Source: Pseudomonas vancouverensis
GTDB lineage: Bacteria > Pseudomonadota > Gammaproteobacteria > Pseudomonadales > Pseudomonadaceae
Assembly (NCBI RefSeq): GCF_004348895.1
Contig: NZ_RRZK01000014.1
Span: 1 to 64,000, forward strand
Reading direction: 5' to 3'
DNA length: 64,000 nucleotides
In this document: positions 1 to 7,835 of the stretch, one piece after another
Position numbering within the stretch: position 1 is the first letter of the stretch
Layout: every line of letters begins with the position of its first letter
Position numbers and translations under genes: made by a program
Notes under the pieces: generated by a model
What the model was told of the DNA's origin: nothing
What the model saw: only the letters and a program-made list of their open reading frames with translations
The model's database searches: none

Positions 1-75
1 GGACTCTTTGACGTCTACTTCTGCCATCACTTCCTAAGAACGTTCGACGTGAGCAAACCTGACTATGGTTCATAA
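1..75 (+). CDS. C-terminal tail of a transposase (partial, enters from left edge)
   Basis: Frame 1 is open from the first base to a TAA at 73-75 and encodes 24 residues beginning GLFDVYFCHHFLRTFDV. The aromatic-His-rich end resembles the C-terminus of rve-type (IS481/IS21-like) transposases, as recalled from the family; the fragment is too short for a firm assignment. Direct repeats begin exactly at the stop codon, as expected for the right end of an insertion sequence. The rest of the gene lies outside the window. Confidence 0.45.
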   Translation, partial: GLFDVYFCHHFLRTFDVSKPDYGS

Positions 76-112
76 TGTGTCCACCATGTCCCCGCACATG
101 TGTCCACCATGT
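75..112. repeat. 15-bp direct repeat, probable IS end
   Basis: The 15-mer ATGTGTCCACCATGT occurs at 75-89 and again at 98-112, a 23-bp period, followed by another TGTCC at 112-116. Repeats of this kind next to a transposase stop codon are typical transposase-binding sites at an IS terminus. The outer boundary of the element cannot be set by eye. Confidence 0.5.
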
Positions 113-197
113 GTCCGGTCCATACACGCTCTTCCAAAGTGACCCGCCGTAAGGGCGGAACCATAAGCAGCCATTACCGAAGAAACGGATCTGAACT

Positions 198-230
198 CCC
201 AACCCAACCCAACCCAACCCAACCCAACCC
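198..230. repeat. (AACCC)6 pentanucleotide tandem repeat
   Basis: Six perfect tandem copies of AACCC run from 201 to 230, preceded by CCC. The tract lies in the roughly 410-bp non-coding stretch between the IS end and the amine dehydrogenase operon. Apart from this tract, the palindrome at 443-466 and AT-rich sequence, I see no gene between 113 and 527. Confidence 0.85.
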
Positions 231-442
231 GCAACGCGCGCAAAATGATAGGTGGTCATCCCCCCTCATCAACCCTCACCTATGCTCGTCTCAGAGTGAA
301 ACAGCTGTCGCGAAATAAAACGTGGAACACCGCTGACGCTCGGGTAAAAACTTCATCCATTACCCACAACCCATTGATTCAACGAAATATTCATAAGCTG
401 GCACGCTCCGTGTATTGCTCATCGCAGACGTTTCTCTTGCCT

Positions 443-466
443 CCGTCAGCGGCTAGCCGCCGACGG
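443..466. promoter_or_regulatory. 24-bp near-perfect palindrome upstream of the amine dehydrogenase operon
   Basis: Arms 443-453 and 456-466 are inverted repeats of 11 bp with one mismatch around a TA centre. It lies 61 bp before the probable start codon of the alpha subunit. It could be an operator for a dedicated activator or a leader-RNA hairpin; no T-run follows, so a terminator is unlikely. Confidence 0.4.
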
Positions 467-527
467 CAGAAACCATAAAAACGATAAGCCACAAAAATAA
501 GAACGCACCGTGCGAGGTTCGACGTTG

Positions 528-2108
528 ATGAAGAGAAAACTCCGATCAGGCATGAGCGCCAGCCTGCTGGCCGTAGCGGCTTGCGTAGCGCTGCATTCGC
601 CTCACAGCCTGGCTGCCCGAGACGCCCAGACCATCCTCAAGGAAACCTGTCAGGGCTGTCACACCCCCGAAGCCAATGAAAGCCTCAGCCGTATCAGCCA
701 CCAGCGCAAGACGCCGGAAGGCTGGCTGATGAGTATTGCCCGGATGCAGACCATGCATGGTCTGCAGATCAGCGATGACGACCGTCGGACGCTGGTCAAG
801 TACCTGGCCGACACCCAGGGCCTGGCACCGAGCGAAACCGATGGCGTGCGTTATGCGCTGGAGCGTCGGCTCAATACCGTCGAGCATTTCGACGAGCAGA
901 CCAGTCAGATGTGTGGTCGCTGTCACTCCGGTGCGCGTATCGCCCTGCAACGGCGTCCGGCACAGGAGTGGGAGCGTCTGGTGAACTTCCACCTCGGTCA
1001 ATGGCCGTCACTGGAGTACCAGGCACTGGCACGGGATCGCGACTGGTTCGACATCGCCCGCAAGGACATGGTGCCGCTGCTGGCCAAGCGTTATCCGCTG
1101 GACAACCCGGCCTGGAAAAAATGGCAGAGCGCGGCGCCGAAAGCCGAGACCCTGGTCGGTGACTGGAGCTTCAGCGGTCACTTGCCGGGCAAGGGCGAAC
1201 TGGCCGGTGTGATGAGCGTGACCACCGACGGCAAGGACACCTTCAAGGTCAGCGTCAAAGGCCAATACGCCGACGGTTCGCCGTTCAATGGCGACGGCAG
1301 CGCGATTCTCTACACCGGCTACGAATGGCGCGGCAACGTCACCATCGATGGTGTGACCATGCGCCAGGTGTTCGCTGCACAAGGCAATGCCATGCAGGGC
1401 CGGATGTTCGAGGCCGAGCACGATGAACGCGGTCTGGACTTCGTTGCCGCCAAACAGGGTTCCCAGCGCTTGTTGGCCGTGCAGCCGGGCTATCTGAAAG
1501 CCGGCAGCGAAACTGAAGTCACCCTGATCGGCAGCGGTCTGACCGGCAAGCCTGATTTTGGCAAAGGCGTCGAAGTGGTCGAAGTCGTCTCGCAGAGCCC
1601 GGAACAGATCAAGGTCAAACTCAAGGCCGCGGCCAATGCCCAACCGGGTGCGCGCGCGGTAATGGTCGGTTCGCTCAAAGGTCCAAGCCTGTCGGTCTAC
1701 AGCAAGATCGATGCGGTAAAAGTCGTGCCTGAGTTCTCGGTGGCGCGCATCGGTGAGGGCGGTGGTTCGACGCCGAAGGTCCAGGGTCGTTTCGACGCCG
1801 AGGCCTGGGGCAAGGGCGCCGATGGCAAGCCGTACCGCATCGGCGTGTTCCCGGCGCAGTGGAAAGTCGAAGCCTTCGACGACCGCGCCAAGGAGGACGA
1901 AGACGTCAAGTTCGCCGGCACCATGCAGGCCGACACCGGCGTGTTCACACCGGGCGATGCCGGGCCGAACCCGGCACGTAAGATGTCCACCAACAACGCC
2001 GGCAACCTCAAGGTGATCGCCGCCGTCGACGACGCAGGAAAATCCCTGACCGGCGAAGGCCACATGATCGTGACCGTGCAACGCTGGAACAACCCGCCCA
2101 TTCCTTGA
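528..2108 (+). CDS. qhpA: Quinohemoprotein amine dehydrogenase, alpha (diheme) subunit
   Basis: Large subunit of the periplasmic heterotrimeric enzyme that oxidises primary amines to aldehydes and passes electrons through two c-type hemes. The product is 526 aa from the ATG at 528, which puts a Sec signal peptide (about residues 1-29) at the N-terminus; an in-frame GTG at 510 would add only six residues. Two heme-binding CxxCH motifs are seen at C41-H45 and C129-H133, inside the cytochrome-like first domain. The remaining part matches the beta-barrel/Ig-like domains of the family. It is first in a four-gene operon with the order alpha, QhpD, gamma, beta, as known in P. putida. The 82-bp gap to the next gene is the only sizeable spacing in the operon. 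Confidence 0.93.
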   Translation: MKRKLRSGMSASLLAVAACVALHSPHSLAARDAQTILKETCQGCHTPEANESLSRISHQRKTPEGWLMSIARMQTMHGLQISDDDRRTLVKYLADTQGLAPSETDGVRYALERRLNTVEHFDEQTSQMCGRCHSGARIALQRRPAQEWERLVNFHLGQWPSLEYQALARDRDWFDIARKDMVPLLAKRYPLDNPAWKKWQSAAPKAETLVGDWSFSGHLPGKGELAGVMSVTTDGKDTFKVSVKGQYADGSPFNGDGSAILYTGYEWRGNVTIDGVTMRQVFAAQGNAMQGRMFEAEHDERGLDFVAAKQGSQRLLAVQPGYLKAGSETEVTLIGSGLTGKPDFGKGVEVVEVVSQSPEQIKVKLKAAANAQPGARAVMVGSLKGPSLSVYSKIDAVKVVPEFSVARIGEGGGSTPKVQGRFDAEAWGKGADGKPYRIGVFPAQWKVEAFDDRAKEDEDVKFAGTMQADTGVFTPGDAGPNPARKMSTNNAGNLKVIAAVDDAGKSLTGEGHMIVTVQRWNNPPIP

Positions 2109-2190
2109 GTTGGCCTGAACAGCAGCGATTCAGACATTTTTCGGAATGAGCGCAAGCCCTGGAAACCGGGGCTTGCACAGGAGGTTTGCA

Positions 2191-3621
2191 ATGGGCGCTA
2201 TCTTGAATCTGGTCGAACGCAATCTGCACGAAGTGCAGGTCGATGCCGACCGCATGCTGTTTCACATCCCCAGCAGTTCGCTGTTTGCCAGCGATGAGCT
2301 GACGGGCACCATCATCGATACCCTGCGTGGCCCAGGTTGTTCCTCGGACGACCTGATCCAGCGCCTCGACGGGCGTTTCAACGGCGAGGAAATCACTGAA
2401 ACCCTGCGCGAGCTGATGGCCCTGGAATTGGTCAGCGACGGCTCGCCGCTGACCCCCGACATCGCCACCAAACGGGTCGAGCGCACCGCGATCAACACCG
2501 TGGTGCTCAACGTCAATACCGGCTGCAACCTGAGCTGCACCTACTGCTACAAGGAAGACCTCGACAAGCCGTCGGCCGGCAAGAAGATGGACGTTGAAAC
2601 CGCCATCGCGTCGGTGGAAATGCTGCTCAAGGAATCCCCGGACGAAGAGCGTTTCACCGTGGTGTTCTTCGGTGGCGAGCCGCTGAGCAATCGCAAGCTG
2701 ATCGAATACATGGTCGACTATTGCGAGAAGCGTTTTGCCGAGGCCGGCAAGTTCGTCGAGTTCGTCATGACCACCAACGCCACGCTGCTCACCGAAGAAA
2801 CCGTGGACTACCTCAATGCCCACCGTTTTGGTTTATCGGTGAGCATCGACGGGCCGAAAACCGTGCACGACCGCAACCGCATCACCGTGGGCGGGCAGGG
2901 CACCTATGACGTGGTGCGGCGCAAGGCCGAGATGCTGCTGTCACGCTATAACAGCCGTCCGGTGGGCGCCCGTGTGACCCTGACCACCGGTGTCACCGAC
3001 GTCGAAACCATCTGGGATCACCTGTTCAACGAACTGGGTTTTGCCGAAGTCGGTTTTGCCCCGGTGACCTCCGGCGACATCAGCAGCTTCAACCTCACCA
3101 GCGATGAACTGGTGCAGGTGTTCGCCAACATGAAGGCCCTCGGCCGCCGTTATCTGGAAGCCGCTTTAGAGCACCGCAACATCGGTTTCTCCAACCTGCA
3201 CCAGTTGATCACCGACATCCACGAAGGCCACAAGAAAGCCCTGCCATGCGGTGCGGGCCTGAAGATGCTGGCGGTCGATCACAAGGGTGAACTGAACCTG
3301 TGCCACCGCTTCACCGGTTCCAGTCTGCCGACCTTTGGCAACGTGCACAGCGGCGTGAAACAGGTGGAGCTGAATGACTTTCTGTCCCAGCGCCTCGATC
3401 GCACCAACACCGGCTGTGAAGACTGCCAGATCCGCAACCTGTGCTCCGGTGGCTGCTACCACGAGAGCTACGCGCGCTACGGCGACCCGACTCACCCGAC
3501 CTATCACTACTGCGAACTGATGCGTGACTGGGTCGACTTCGGCATCGAGGTCTACACCCGGATCATGGCCCAAAACCCTGCCTTCATCAGCAGTTACATC
3601 ACTCCGCGCAAGGCTCACTGA
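2191..3621 (+). CDS. qhpD: QhpD, radical SAM/SPASM maturase of the gamma subunit
   Basis: Radical S-adenosylmethionine enzyme that installs the Cys-to-Asp/Glu thioether cross-links in the gamma subunit of quinohemoprotein amine dehydrogenase. The start at 2191 is chosen because AGGAGG lies 7 bp upstream; it gives 476 aa, the usual family length, and removes an upstream extension of 15 codons. The [4Fe-4S]-SAM motif CxxxCxxC is at C112, C116 and C119. A Cys-rich SPASM region near the C-terminus ([21 protein letters not shown]) would bind auxiliary clusters. An N-terminal domain of about 100 residues resembles a peptide-recognition (PqqD-like) wing. Its substrate gene begins 1 bp after its stop codon. 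Confidence 0.94.
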   Translation: MGAILNLVERNLHEVQVDADRMLFHIPSSSLFASDELTGTIIDTLRGPGCSSDDLIQRLDGRFNGEEITETLRELMALELVSDGSPLTPDIATKRVERTAINTVVLNVNTGCNLSCTYCYKEDLDKPSAGKKMDVETAIASVEMLLKESPDEERFTVVFFGGEPLSNRKLIEYMVDYCEKRFAEAGKFVEFVMTTNATLLTEETVDYLNAHRFGLSVSIDGPKTVHDRNRITVGGQGTYDVVRRKAEMLLSRYNSRPVGARVTLTTGVTDVETIWDHLFNELGFAEVGFAPVTSGDISSFNLTSDELVQVFANMKALGRRYLEAALEHRNIGFSNLHQLITDIHEGHKKALPCGAGLKMLAVDHKGELNLCHRFTGSSLPTFGNVHSGVKQVELNDFLSQRLDRTNTGCEDCQIRNLCSGGCYHESYARYGDPTHPTYHYCELMRDWVDFGIEVYTRIMAQNPAFISSYITPRKAH

Positions 3622-3622
3622 C

Positions 3623-3946
3623 ATGAAACATCTCAAGGCAATCAATAACAAAGCGTTGAAGCTGGATCAGGCCGCGGACGAGAACCGCATTGAAGAAGTG
3701 GTCGCCATGAGCTCGGTAGCCGGTTGCGCCTCGACCACCGACCCAGGTTGGGAAATCGATGCGTTCGGCGGTGTGTCCTCGCTGTGCCAGCCGATGGAAG
3801 CCGACTTGTATGGCTGCTCCGACCCTTGCTGGTGGCCTGCCCAGGTGCCGGACATGATGAGCACCTACCCGGACTGGAACAAGGATGCCCAGGCGTCCAA
3901 CGAAAACTGGCGAAACCTCGGCACTGTCTTCCCCAAAGACAAGTGA
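3623..3946 (+). CDS. qhpC: Quinohemoprotein amine dehydrogenase, gamma (CTQ) subunit precursor
   Basis: Small catalytic subunit, 107 aa, carrying the cysteine tryptophylquinone cofactor. Relative to the P. putida mature protein (numbering offset 28), every modified residue is conserved. C65 and W71 would form CTQ (Cys37-Trp43). C35-E44, C55-D61 and C69-D77 would form the three thioethers (7-16, 27-33, 41-49). The first 28 residues are a leader without Sec features, as known for this subunit; it is removed after cross-linking by the subtilisin-like protease QhpE, and export uses the dedicated transporter QhpF. Neither of these genes is in the window. The start ATG overlaps nothing and follows the qhpD stop by one base, implying translational coupling. 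Confidence 0.95.
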   Translation: MKHLKAINNKALKLDQAADENRIEEVVAMSSVAGCASTTDPGWEIDAFGGVSSLCQPMEADLYGCSDPCWWPAQVPDMMSTYPDWNKDAQASNENWRNLGTVFPKDK

Positions 3947-3984
3947 TGCCCGTAGAAAAAGCGGTACATAAGAAGGATTCCAGC

Positions 3985-5103
3985 ATGCAAAATTTGAAAG
4001 CTTGCGGCCTGGCCGCGTTCGCGGTTCTGAGCACCTGTTCGCTCTCGGTTTTCGCCGATGAAAACACCGCGTTGCAAGACGGTCACGAGTACATGTTGAC
4101 CACCAATTACCCGAACAACCTGAACGTGATCGACCTGGCCACCGACAGCGTGTTCAAGACCTGCAAGATGCCCGACTCGTTTGGCCCGGGCACCGTACAG
4201 TTGTCGCCGGATCGCAAGACCGCTTATGTGTTGAACAATCACTATGCGGATGTCTATGGCGTCGAGCTGGACAGCTGCAAGCAGGTGTTCCACGCCAGCA
4301 TCACCCAGAAACCGGGGGAGAAGGCGCGCTCGATGTTCGCCTTCACCCTCAGCCATGACGGCAAGGAACTGTTCACCATCGCCAACCCGACCTTGATGAT
4401 GAACGACCACTACGAAGTGCAGCAGCCGCGGCTCGACGTGTACAAGACCGACGCCGGCATGGACGCCAAACCAGCGCGCAGCTTCCCGGCACCGCGCCAG
4501 CTGACCATCATGCAGAGCGGCGATGACGGCACGCTGTACGTGGCAGGGGCGGACATCTACAAGGTCAACGTGCAGACCGGCAAGTTCGATGTGCTGATCC
4601 CCAGCCGTCACTGGAAGCGGGCCAACTACGCCGCGCCGGACGTGCTCTATGTGTGGAACCAGCAGACTTATCGCCATGACTTCTCGCTGCTCTACACCAC
4701 CGCCAAGTTCAAGGACAAGAAACAGGACCCGGCCACCGCCGACTACCTGTACGGCCTGTTCAGTGTCGACCTGAAAACCGGCAAGACCGAAACCACCGAC
4801 TTCGGTCCGCTGACGGAAATCTACTTCAGTGGCATGCGCTCGCCGAAAGACCCGAACCTGATGTTCGGCGTGCTCAATCGCCTGGCCAAGTACGACATCA
4901 AGGAGAAAAAACTGCTGCAGGCGGCGACCCTGGATCACTCGTACTACTGCATTTCCTTCAACAAGGACGGCAGCAAGATCTACCTGGCGGGCACCTTCAA
5001 TGACGTGGCGATTTTTGATGCCGACAGCCTGAAACAGATCGGCAGCATCAAGATGCCGGGCGGGGACATGGCGATTACCACGGCGCAGGTGTTCGTGCGG
5101 TAA
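3985..5103 (+). CDS. qhpB: Quinohemoprotein amine dehydrogenase, beta subunit
   Basis: Seven-bladed beta-propeller subunit of the periplasmic amine dehydrogenase; it packs against the gamma subunit and helps form the active-site cavity. The ATG at 3985 follows an AGAAGGA Shine-Dalgarno and gives 372 aa with a Sec signal peptide ending near VFA (residue 24). A second in-frame ATG at 3946, overlapping the gamma stop codon, would add 13 residues before the signal peptide and is less likely. Recurrent short blade sequences (DLATDSV, VDLKTGK, FDADSLK) are visible. It is the last gene of the operon and is followed by a small GC hairpin at 5108-5125 and a REPIN. Confidence 0.92.
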   Translation: MQNLKACGLAAFAVLSTCSLSVFADENTALQDGHEYMLTTNYPNNLNVIDLATDSVFKTCKMPDSFGPGTVQLSPDRKTAYVLNNHYADVYGVELDSCKQVFHASITQKPGEKARSMFAFTLSHDGKELFTIANPTLMMNDHYEVQQPRLDVYKTDAGMDAKPARSFPAPRQLTIMQSGDDGTLYVAGADIYKVNVQTGKFDVLIPSRHWKRANYAAPDVLYVWNQQTYRHDFSLLYTTAKFKDKKQDPATADYLYGLFSVDLKTGKTETTDFGPLTEIYFSGMRSPKDPNLMFGVLNRLAKYDIKEKKLLQAATLDHSYYCISFNKDGSKIYLAGTFNDVAIFDADSLKQIGSIKMPGGDMAITTAQVFVR

Positions 5104-5107
5104 TTGC

Positions 5108-5125
5108 GGCGCCTGAACGGGCGCC
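5108..5125 (+). terminator. Short GC hairpin after qhpB
   Basis: GGCGCC at 5108-5113 pairs with GGCGCC at 5120-5125, starting 5 bp after the qhpB stop codon. The following bases are only TTC, so it is at best a weak terminator or an mRNA-end stabiliser. Confidence 0.3.
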
Positions 5126-5212
5126 TTCGCCAGCAGGCTGGCTCCTACATGTTGATCGCGTTGTTTCCTGATTGCGCTCGGTCGAATGTGGGAGCTAGCC
5201 TGCTAGCGAAGG
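5124..5212. repeat. REPIN (paired REP sequences)
   Basis: A REP-type sequence at 5124-5149 (CTTCGCCAGCAGGCTGGCTC core) is mirrored by its near-complement at 5187-5212, separated by about 37 bp. This inverted pair is the usual form of mobile REP doublets in Pseudomonas intergenic regions. Confidence 0.8.
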
Positions 5213-5242
5213 GGCTTCAGCAACACTGCGAAAGCAACAGCA

Positions 5243-5644
5243 TCAAATCCCCGGCACCGGGCAACTCAAATCCCCCTCCTGGCACTTCAGGTACTGCTTG
5301 AACGTCTGCACCCGCGCCTTGGTCAATTCCGTGGTGCAGTTGCTGTAGATCAGCGGGTACACACTGCCGCCCTTCACCGCAGACGCCGAAAAAGTACATT
5401 CGGCATCACGAAACGCCACCCACGAACGTTGCGCACTGACCAGCAGCTTCTTGCTGTCCGGGTTGCTCTTCAGGCGCGCAGTGATCTGCTGGTAAAGCGC
5501 ATTCAGTTCCTTGTCCGCCGCCGCATTCTGTTGCGCTGCGCACTGGTTCATCGTGGCCTGGTCGCTGGCGTTGTCACAGTCGAGGGCGAAGGCCATGGAG
5601 GTGAACATCAATGGGGCTAATGCCAGAAGAAAACGTGGGTGCAT
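5243..5644 (-). CDS. LprI-like (DUF1311) secreted protein
   Basis: A protein of 133 aa from the ATG at 5644, with a typical signal peptide (MHPRFLLALAPLMFTSMAFA) and a mature part of about 113 residues. The mature region has the DUF1311/LprI N-terminal-family pattern: paired cysteines (DCDNA, MNQCAA, ECTF, NCTTE), a repeated ALNALYQ-like helix, and the SQRSWVAFRDAEC motif. Family members are periplasmic and some inhibit lysozyme; the precise role here is unknown. The reading frame extends upstream to 5731, but those residues do not look like a signal peptide. Convergent with qhpB, and 28 bp from the gene at 5673-6071. Confidence 0.75.
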   Translation of the reverse strand: MHPRFLLALAPLMFTSMAFALDCDNASDQATMNQCAAQQNAAADKELNALYQQITARLKSNPDSKKLLVSAQRSWVAFRDAECTFSASAVKGGSVYPLIYSNCTTELTKARVQTFKQYLKCQEGDLSCPVPGI

Positions 5645-5672
5645 GAGGTTTCTCGCTGTGGTGTTCACGGGG

Positions 5673-6071
5673 TCATCCCTGCCATTGCGGGTGTTTTTCA
5701 ACGGTTTCGTGCGCAAGCCAGGGCACGTCATGGGATGTCCAGATATGCGCCTGGGGCGTCATGCCCGGATCATCGTCCAATGTGGCGACACGTACAATCA
5801 CATGGGGTTGTGTCAGCCGTTCGGCCATCAAATGCGAACCACAGGCCGGGCAGAAGTGCCGAAACTTGCCCGGCGATGACTCGAAGTGACTCAGACGCTC
5901 CTGGCCTTTGGTCCAGCGAAAGTGCTCGCGCATTACCCCGGCCGTGGACGCAAAGGCTGCCGCATGGGCCTTGCGACAGGTGTGGCAATGACAGTGGCTG
6001 ATGGGCATGTCGAGGCCATCGACTTCGTATTCGATAGCCTTGCACAGGCAACTGCCGCGCAGTTTTTTCAT
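5673..6071 (-). CDS. GFA-family zinc protein (glutathione-dependent formaldehyde-activating enzyme/CENP-V domain)
   Basis: A protein of 132 aa with the zinc-binding pattern of the GFA fold: CxC at C8/C10, CHCHTC at C27/C29/C32, and a later CPACGSH. These Cys groups bind two zinc ions in the Gfa prototype, which was proposed to help condense formaldehyde with glutathione; most family members have no proven activity. The start at 6071 is preferred because GGAG lies 9 bp upstream; a longer frame to 6134 lacks a good Shine-Dalgarno site. It reads in the same direction as the LprI-like gene 28 bp downstream. Confidence 0.85.
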   Translation of the reverse strand: MKKLRGSCLCKAIEYEVDGLDMPISHCHCHTCRKAHAAAFASTAGVMREHFRWTKGQERLSHFESSPGKFRHFCPACGSHLMAERLTQPHVIVRVATLDDDPGMTPQAHIWTSHDVPWLAHETVEKHPQWQG

Positions 6072-6270
6072 GGGTGAACTCCGTTTCGGGGCCATTTCGA
6101 CGGCAAACCTTAGCAGTTTTGCGCTCCGTGCCATTGCTCTGTTCCAGAACTTATCTTCATAAAATCAACCGTATATCCCCTGCAAGGTTGATCGAGAGCC
6201 TCGATTGGTACAACTTTAGGGTTGGTCTTGTGGTCTTACTGTCCTACTGTTCAAGTACAGGAGGTGACTG

Positions 6271-6759
6271 ATGAACCCGATATCTGATCGCATCGAAAGG
6301 AAAGTCCCGCTCAAGGTCAAGCGTTCTCAGGTGTGGCGCGTGCTGGCCAATGCCGAGATCTTCGGCCAGTGGTTTGGTGTCGCACTGGAGGGCAAGCGGT
6401 TTGTCGCCGGCGAGTGGACCCAAGGGCAAATCACCTACCCCGGCTATGAACACCTGCGCTGGAACGTGCTGGTGGAGCGCGTCGAGCCGGAACGGCTGTT
6501 CTCATTCCGTTGGCATCCGTATGCCGTCAACCCGGAAATCGACTACTCCCAGGAACCCACCACCCTGGTGAAATTCGAACTGGAAGACCTGGACGGTGGC
6601 ACCTTGCTCAAGGTCTCCGAATCCGGGTTCGACCACATTCCCGATACCCGTCGCGAAAAAGCCTTCCGCATGGACAGCCGCGGCTGGGATGAGCAAATGA
6701 ACAACATCGAACAGTTCCTGATCGACAGCGCCAGGGCCCACGAGCGTCAGGGTGGTTGA
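6271..6759 (+). CDS. SRPBCC/AHSA1-family protein
   Basis: A protein of 162 aa with the START-like SRPBCC (Aha1 C-terminal) fold. Seen are the opening amphipathic beta-strand (IERKVPLKVKRSQVWRVLAN), the substrate-cavity segment FGQWFG, strands WNVLVERVEPERLFSFRWHP and TLVKFELEDLDGGTLLKVSESGF, and the long C-terminal helix. AGGAGG lies 6 bp upstream of the ATG. No catalytic residues are defined for this group; members bind small hydrophobic ligands. Its 3' end overlaps the kinase gene start by 8 bp, so the pair is probably translationally coupled. Confidence 0.85.
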   Translation: MNPISDRIERKVPLKVKRSQVWRVLANAEIFGQWFGVALEGKRFVAGEWTQGQITYPGYEHLRWNVLVERVEPERLFSFRWHPYAVNPEIDYSQEPTTLVKFELEDLDGGTLLKVSESGFDHIPDTRREKAFRMDSRGWDEQMNNIEQFLIDSARAHERQGG

Positions 6760-7567
6760 TAGCGCCCTGTTCGACCCCTGGCTGGAGCGCTGGGCGCTGG
6801 TGGCGGACGGCGAGCCGATCATCACGCCTGGCAGCCGCTTGTTACCGGTGCGTCTGAACGAGTTGCCGGCCATGCTGAAGATTGCAGTGGATGCCGATGA
6901 AAAGGTCGGCAACCTGCTGATGAGCTGGTGGGACGGAGAGGGCGCAGCCCGCGTCTATGGTCATCATGGTGACGGCCTGCTGATGGAGCGCGGCATGGGC
7001 CAGCGATCGCTGATGCACATGGCCCTCAATGGCCGGGATGACGAAGCCAGTCGCATCCTGTGTGCCGCACTGGCACGACTGCATGCCCCACGTCCGACCC
7101 CGCCACCGCTGCTGGTACCCCTGGCCCCCTGGTTTGCCTCTTTGCGAGCGGTCGCAACAATTCGGGGTGGCGCGTACGCCTTGAGCCTGGCGACCGCCGA
7201 AGCCTTGCTGGCTGAACCCCAGGATTGCGTGGTCCTGCATGGCGACATGCATCACGACAATCTCCTCGATTTCGGCCCCCGTGGCTGGCTGGCCATCGAC
7301 CCCAAGCGGGTGACTGGCGAGCGAGGTTTCGATTATGCCAACCTGATTTGCAACCCCGATCTGCCCACGGTGACCGATCCGCGACGTTTCGACCGGCAAA
7401 TGGCCGTTGTGGCTGAAGCGGCCGGGCTTGAGCCTCGGCGTTTGCTGCAATGGGTCCTGGCGTTTGCCGGGCTGTCCGCGGCCTGGTTTCTCGAAGACGA
7501 TGACGAGCGAGCCGCGCACAATCAGATGCAAGTCGCGAAACTCGCGACCTCCAGGCTAGGTGCCTGA
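6752..7567 (+). CDS. APH(6)-like aminoglycoside/hydroxyurea phosphotransferase
   Basis: A kinase-like protein of 271 aa. The Brenner-type catalytic loop HGDMHHDN is followed by the metal-binding DPK of the AIDPKR segment, as in the aminoglycoside-6-phosphotransferase/streptomycin kinase family. The N-terminal lobe has the lysine-bearing strand MLKIA and the partner acidic residues in the following helix. The GTG at 6752 is used because it overlaps the upstream gene by 8 bp. Chromosomal homologues are common in Pseudomonas and are often annotated as streptomycin or hydroxyurea kinases; the natural substrate is unknown, so resistance should not be assumed. Confidence 0.82.
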   Translation: MVDSALFDPWLERWALVADGEPIITPGSRLLPVRLNELPAMLKIAVDADEKVGNLLMSWWDGEGAARVYGHHGDGLLMERGMGQRSLMHMALNGRDDEASRILCAALARLHAPRPTPPPLLVPLAPWFASLRAVATIRGGAYALSLATAEALLAEPQDCVVLHGDMHHDNLLDFGPRGWLAIDPKRVTGERGFDYANLICNPDLPTVTDPRRFDRQMAVVAEAAGLEPRRLLQWVLAFAGLSAAWFLEDDDERAAHNQMQVAKLATSRLGA

Positions 7568-7607
7568 AGCCTCTAAGGGTTTTCGGAAGTCGGCTTATAG
7601 CGAATGT

Positions 7608-7613
7608 CTTACA
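7608..7613 (+). promoter_or_regulatory. Possible GacA half-site upstream of the Rsm RNA
   Basis: CTTACA matches the right half of the TGTAAG-N6-CTTACA element through which GacA activates Rsm RNAs. It lies about 60 bp before the inferred RNA start, the position known for these promoters. The left half is poorly conserved, so the call is tentative. Confidence 0.35.
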
Positions 7614-7635
7614 TGGGTTGGTAACTATATCGCCT

Positions 7636-7661
7636 GTTACGCATTGGATCCGATGCGTAAC
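7636..7661. promoter_or_regulatory. 26-bp palindrome immediately upstream of the Rsm RNA
   Basis: GTTACGCAT at 7636-7644 is mirrored by ATGCGTAAC at 7653-7661 around a GGATCC core; only one pair of bases mismatches. It overlaps the expected -35/-10 region of the downstream RNA, so it could be an operator or, if transcription starts earlier, a 5' hairpin of the RNA. Confidence 0.45.
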
Positions 7662-7673
7662 CTAGCCTTACCC

Positions 7674-7782
7674 ACTGAAGCACAGGAAGTGCTCAGGATC
7701 ACGGATGATCGGCCATAGGCAAGGATTGCTGCGACAAGGAGTCGTCATGGTCTTGGAAAAACCCGCTTCGGCGGGTTTTTTT
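7674..7782 (+). ncRNA. rsmX: RsmX-like (CsrB-family) small RNA
   Basis: No protein frame fits, but the stretch carries six GGA triplets, four of them exposed in small hairpin loops. The hairpins are AGCAC-AGGAA-GTGCT (7679-7693), GATC-ACGGAT-GATC (7697-7710), GCAA-GGA-TTGC (7719-7729) and CGAC-AAGGA-GTCG (7732-7744). An outer stem joins 7711-7716 to 7747-7752. A strong intrinsic terminator follows: ACCCGC-TTCG-GCGGGT with a seven-T run to 7782. This is the hallmark of RNAs that titrate the translational repressors RsmA/RsmE under Gac/Rsm control. The size of about 109 nt fits RsmX better than RsmZ or RsmY; the exact 5' end is inferred. Confidence 0.8.
7761..7782 (+). terminator. Rho-independent terminator of the Rsm RNA
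   Basis: A six-bp GC-rich stem with a TTCG tetraloop (7761-7776) is followed by an uninterrupted T run to 7782. Confidence 0.92.
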
Positions 7783-7835
7783 GTGGGCGCAGGAAAAACC
7801 ATGGCTGTGGAAACCGCAATCCCACAGCCATGTGT

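Noticed and set aside
198..230. Possible CRISPR-like repeat
   Set aside because: It is a simple pentanucleotide tandem repeat with no spacers; no CRISPR array was seen anywhere in the window.
396..416. Sigma-54-like promoter (TGGCAC ... TTGCT) upstream of qhpA
   Set aside because: The two elements are 10 bp apart instead of the required 5, so the GG and GC would not lie 12 bp apart.
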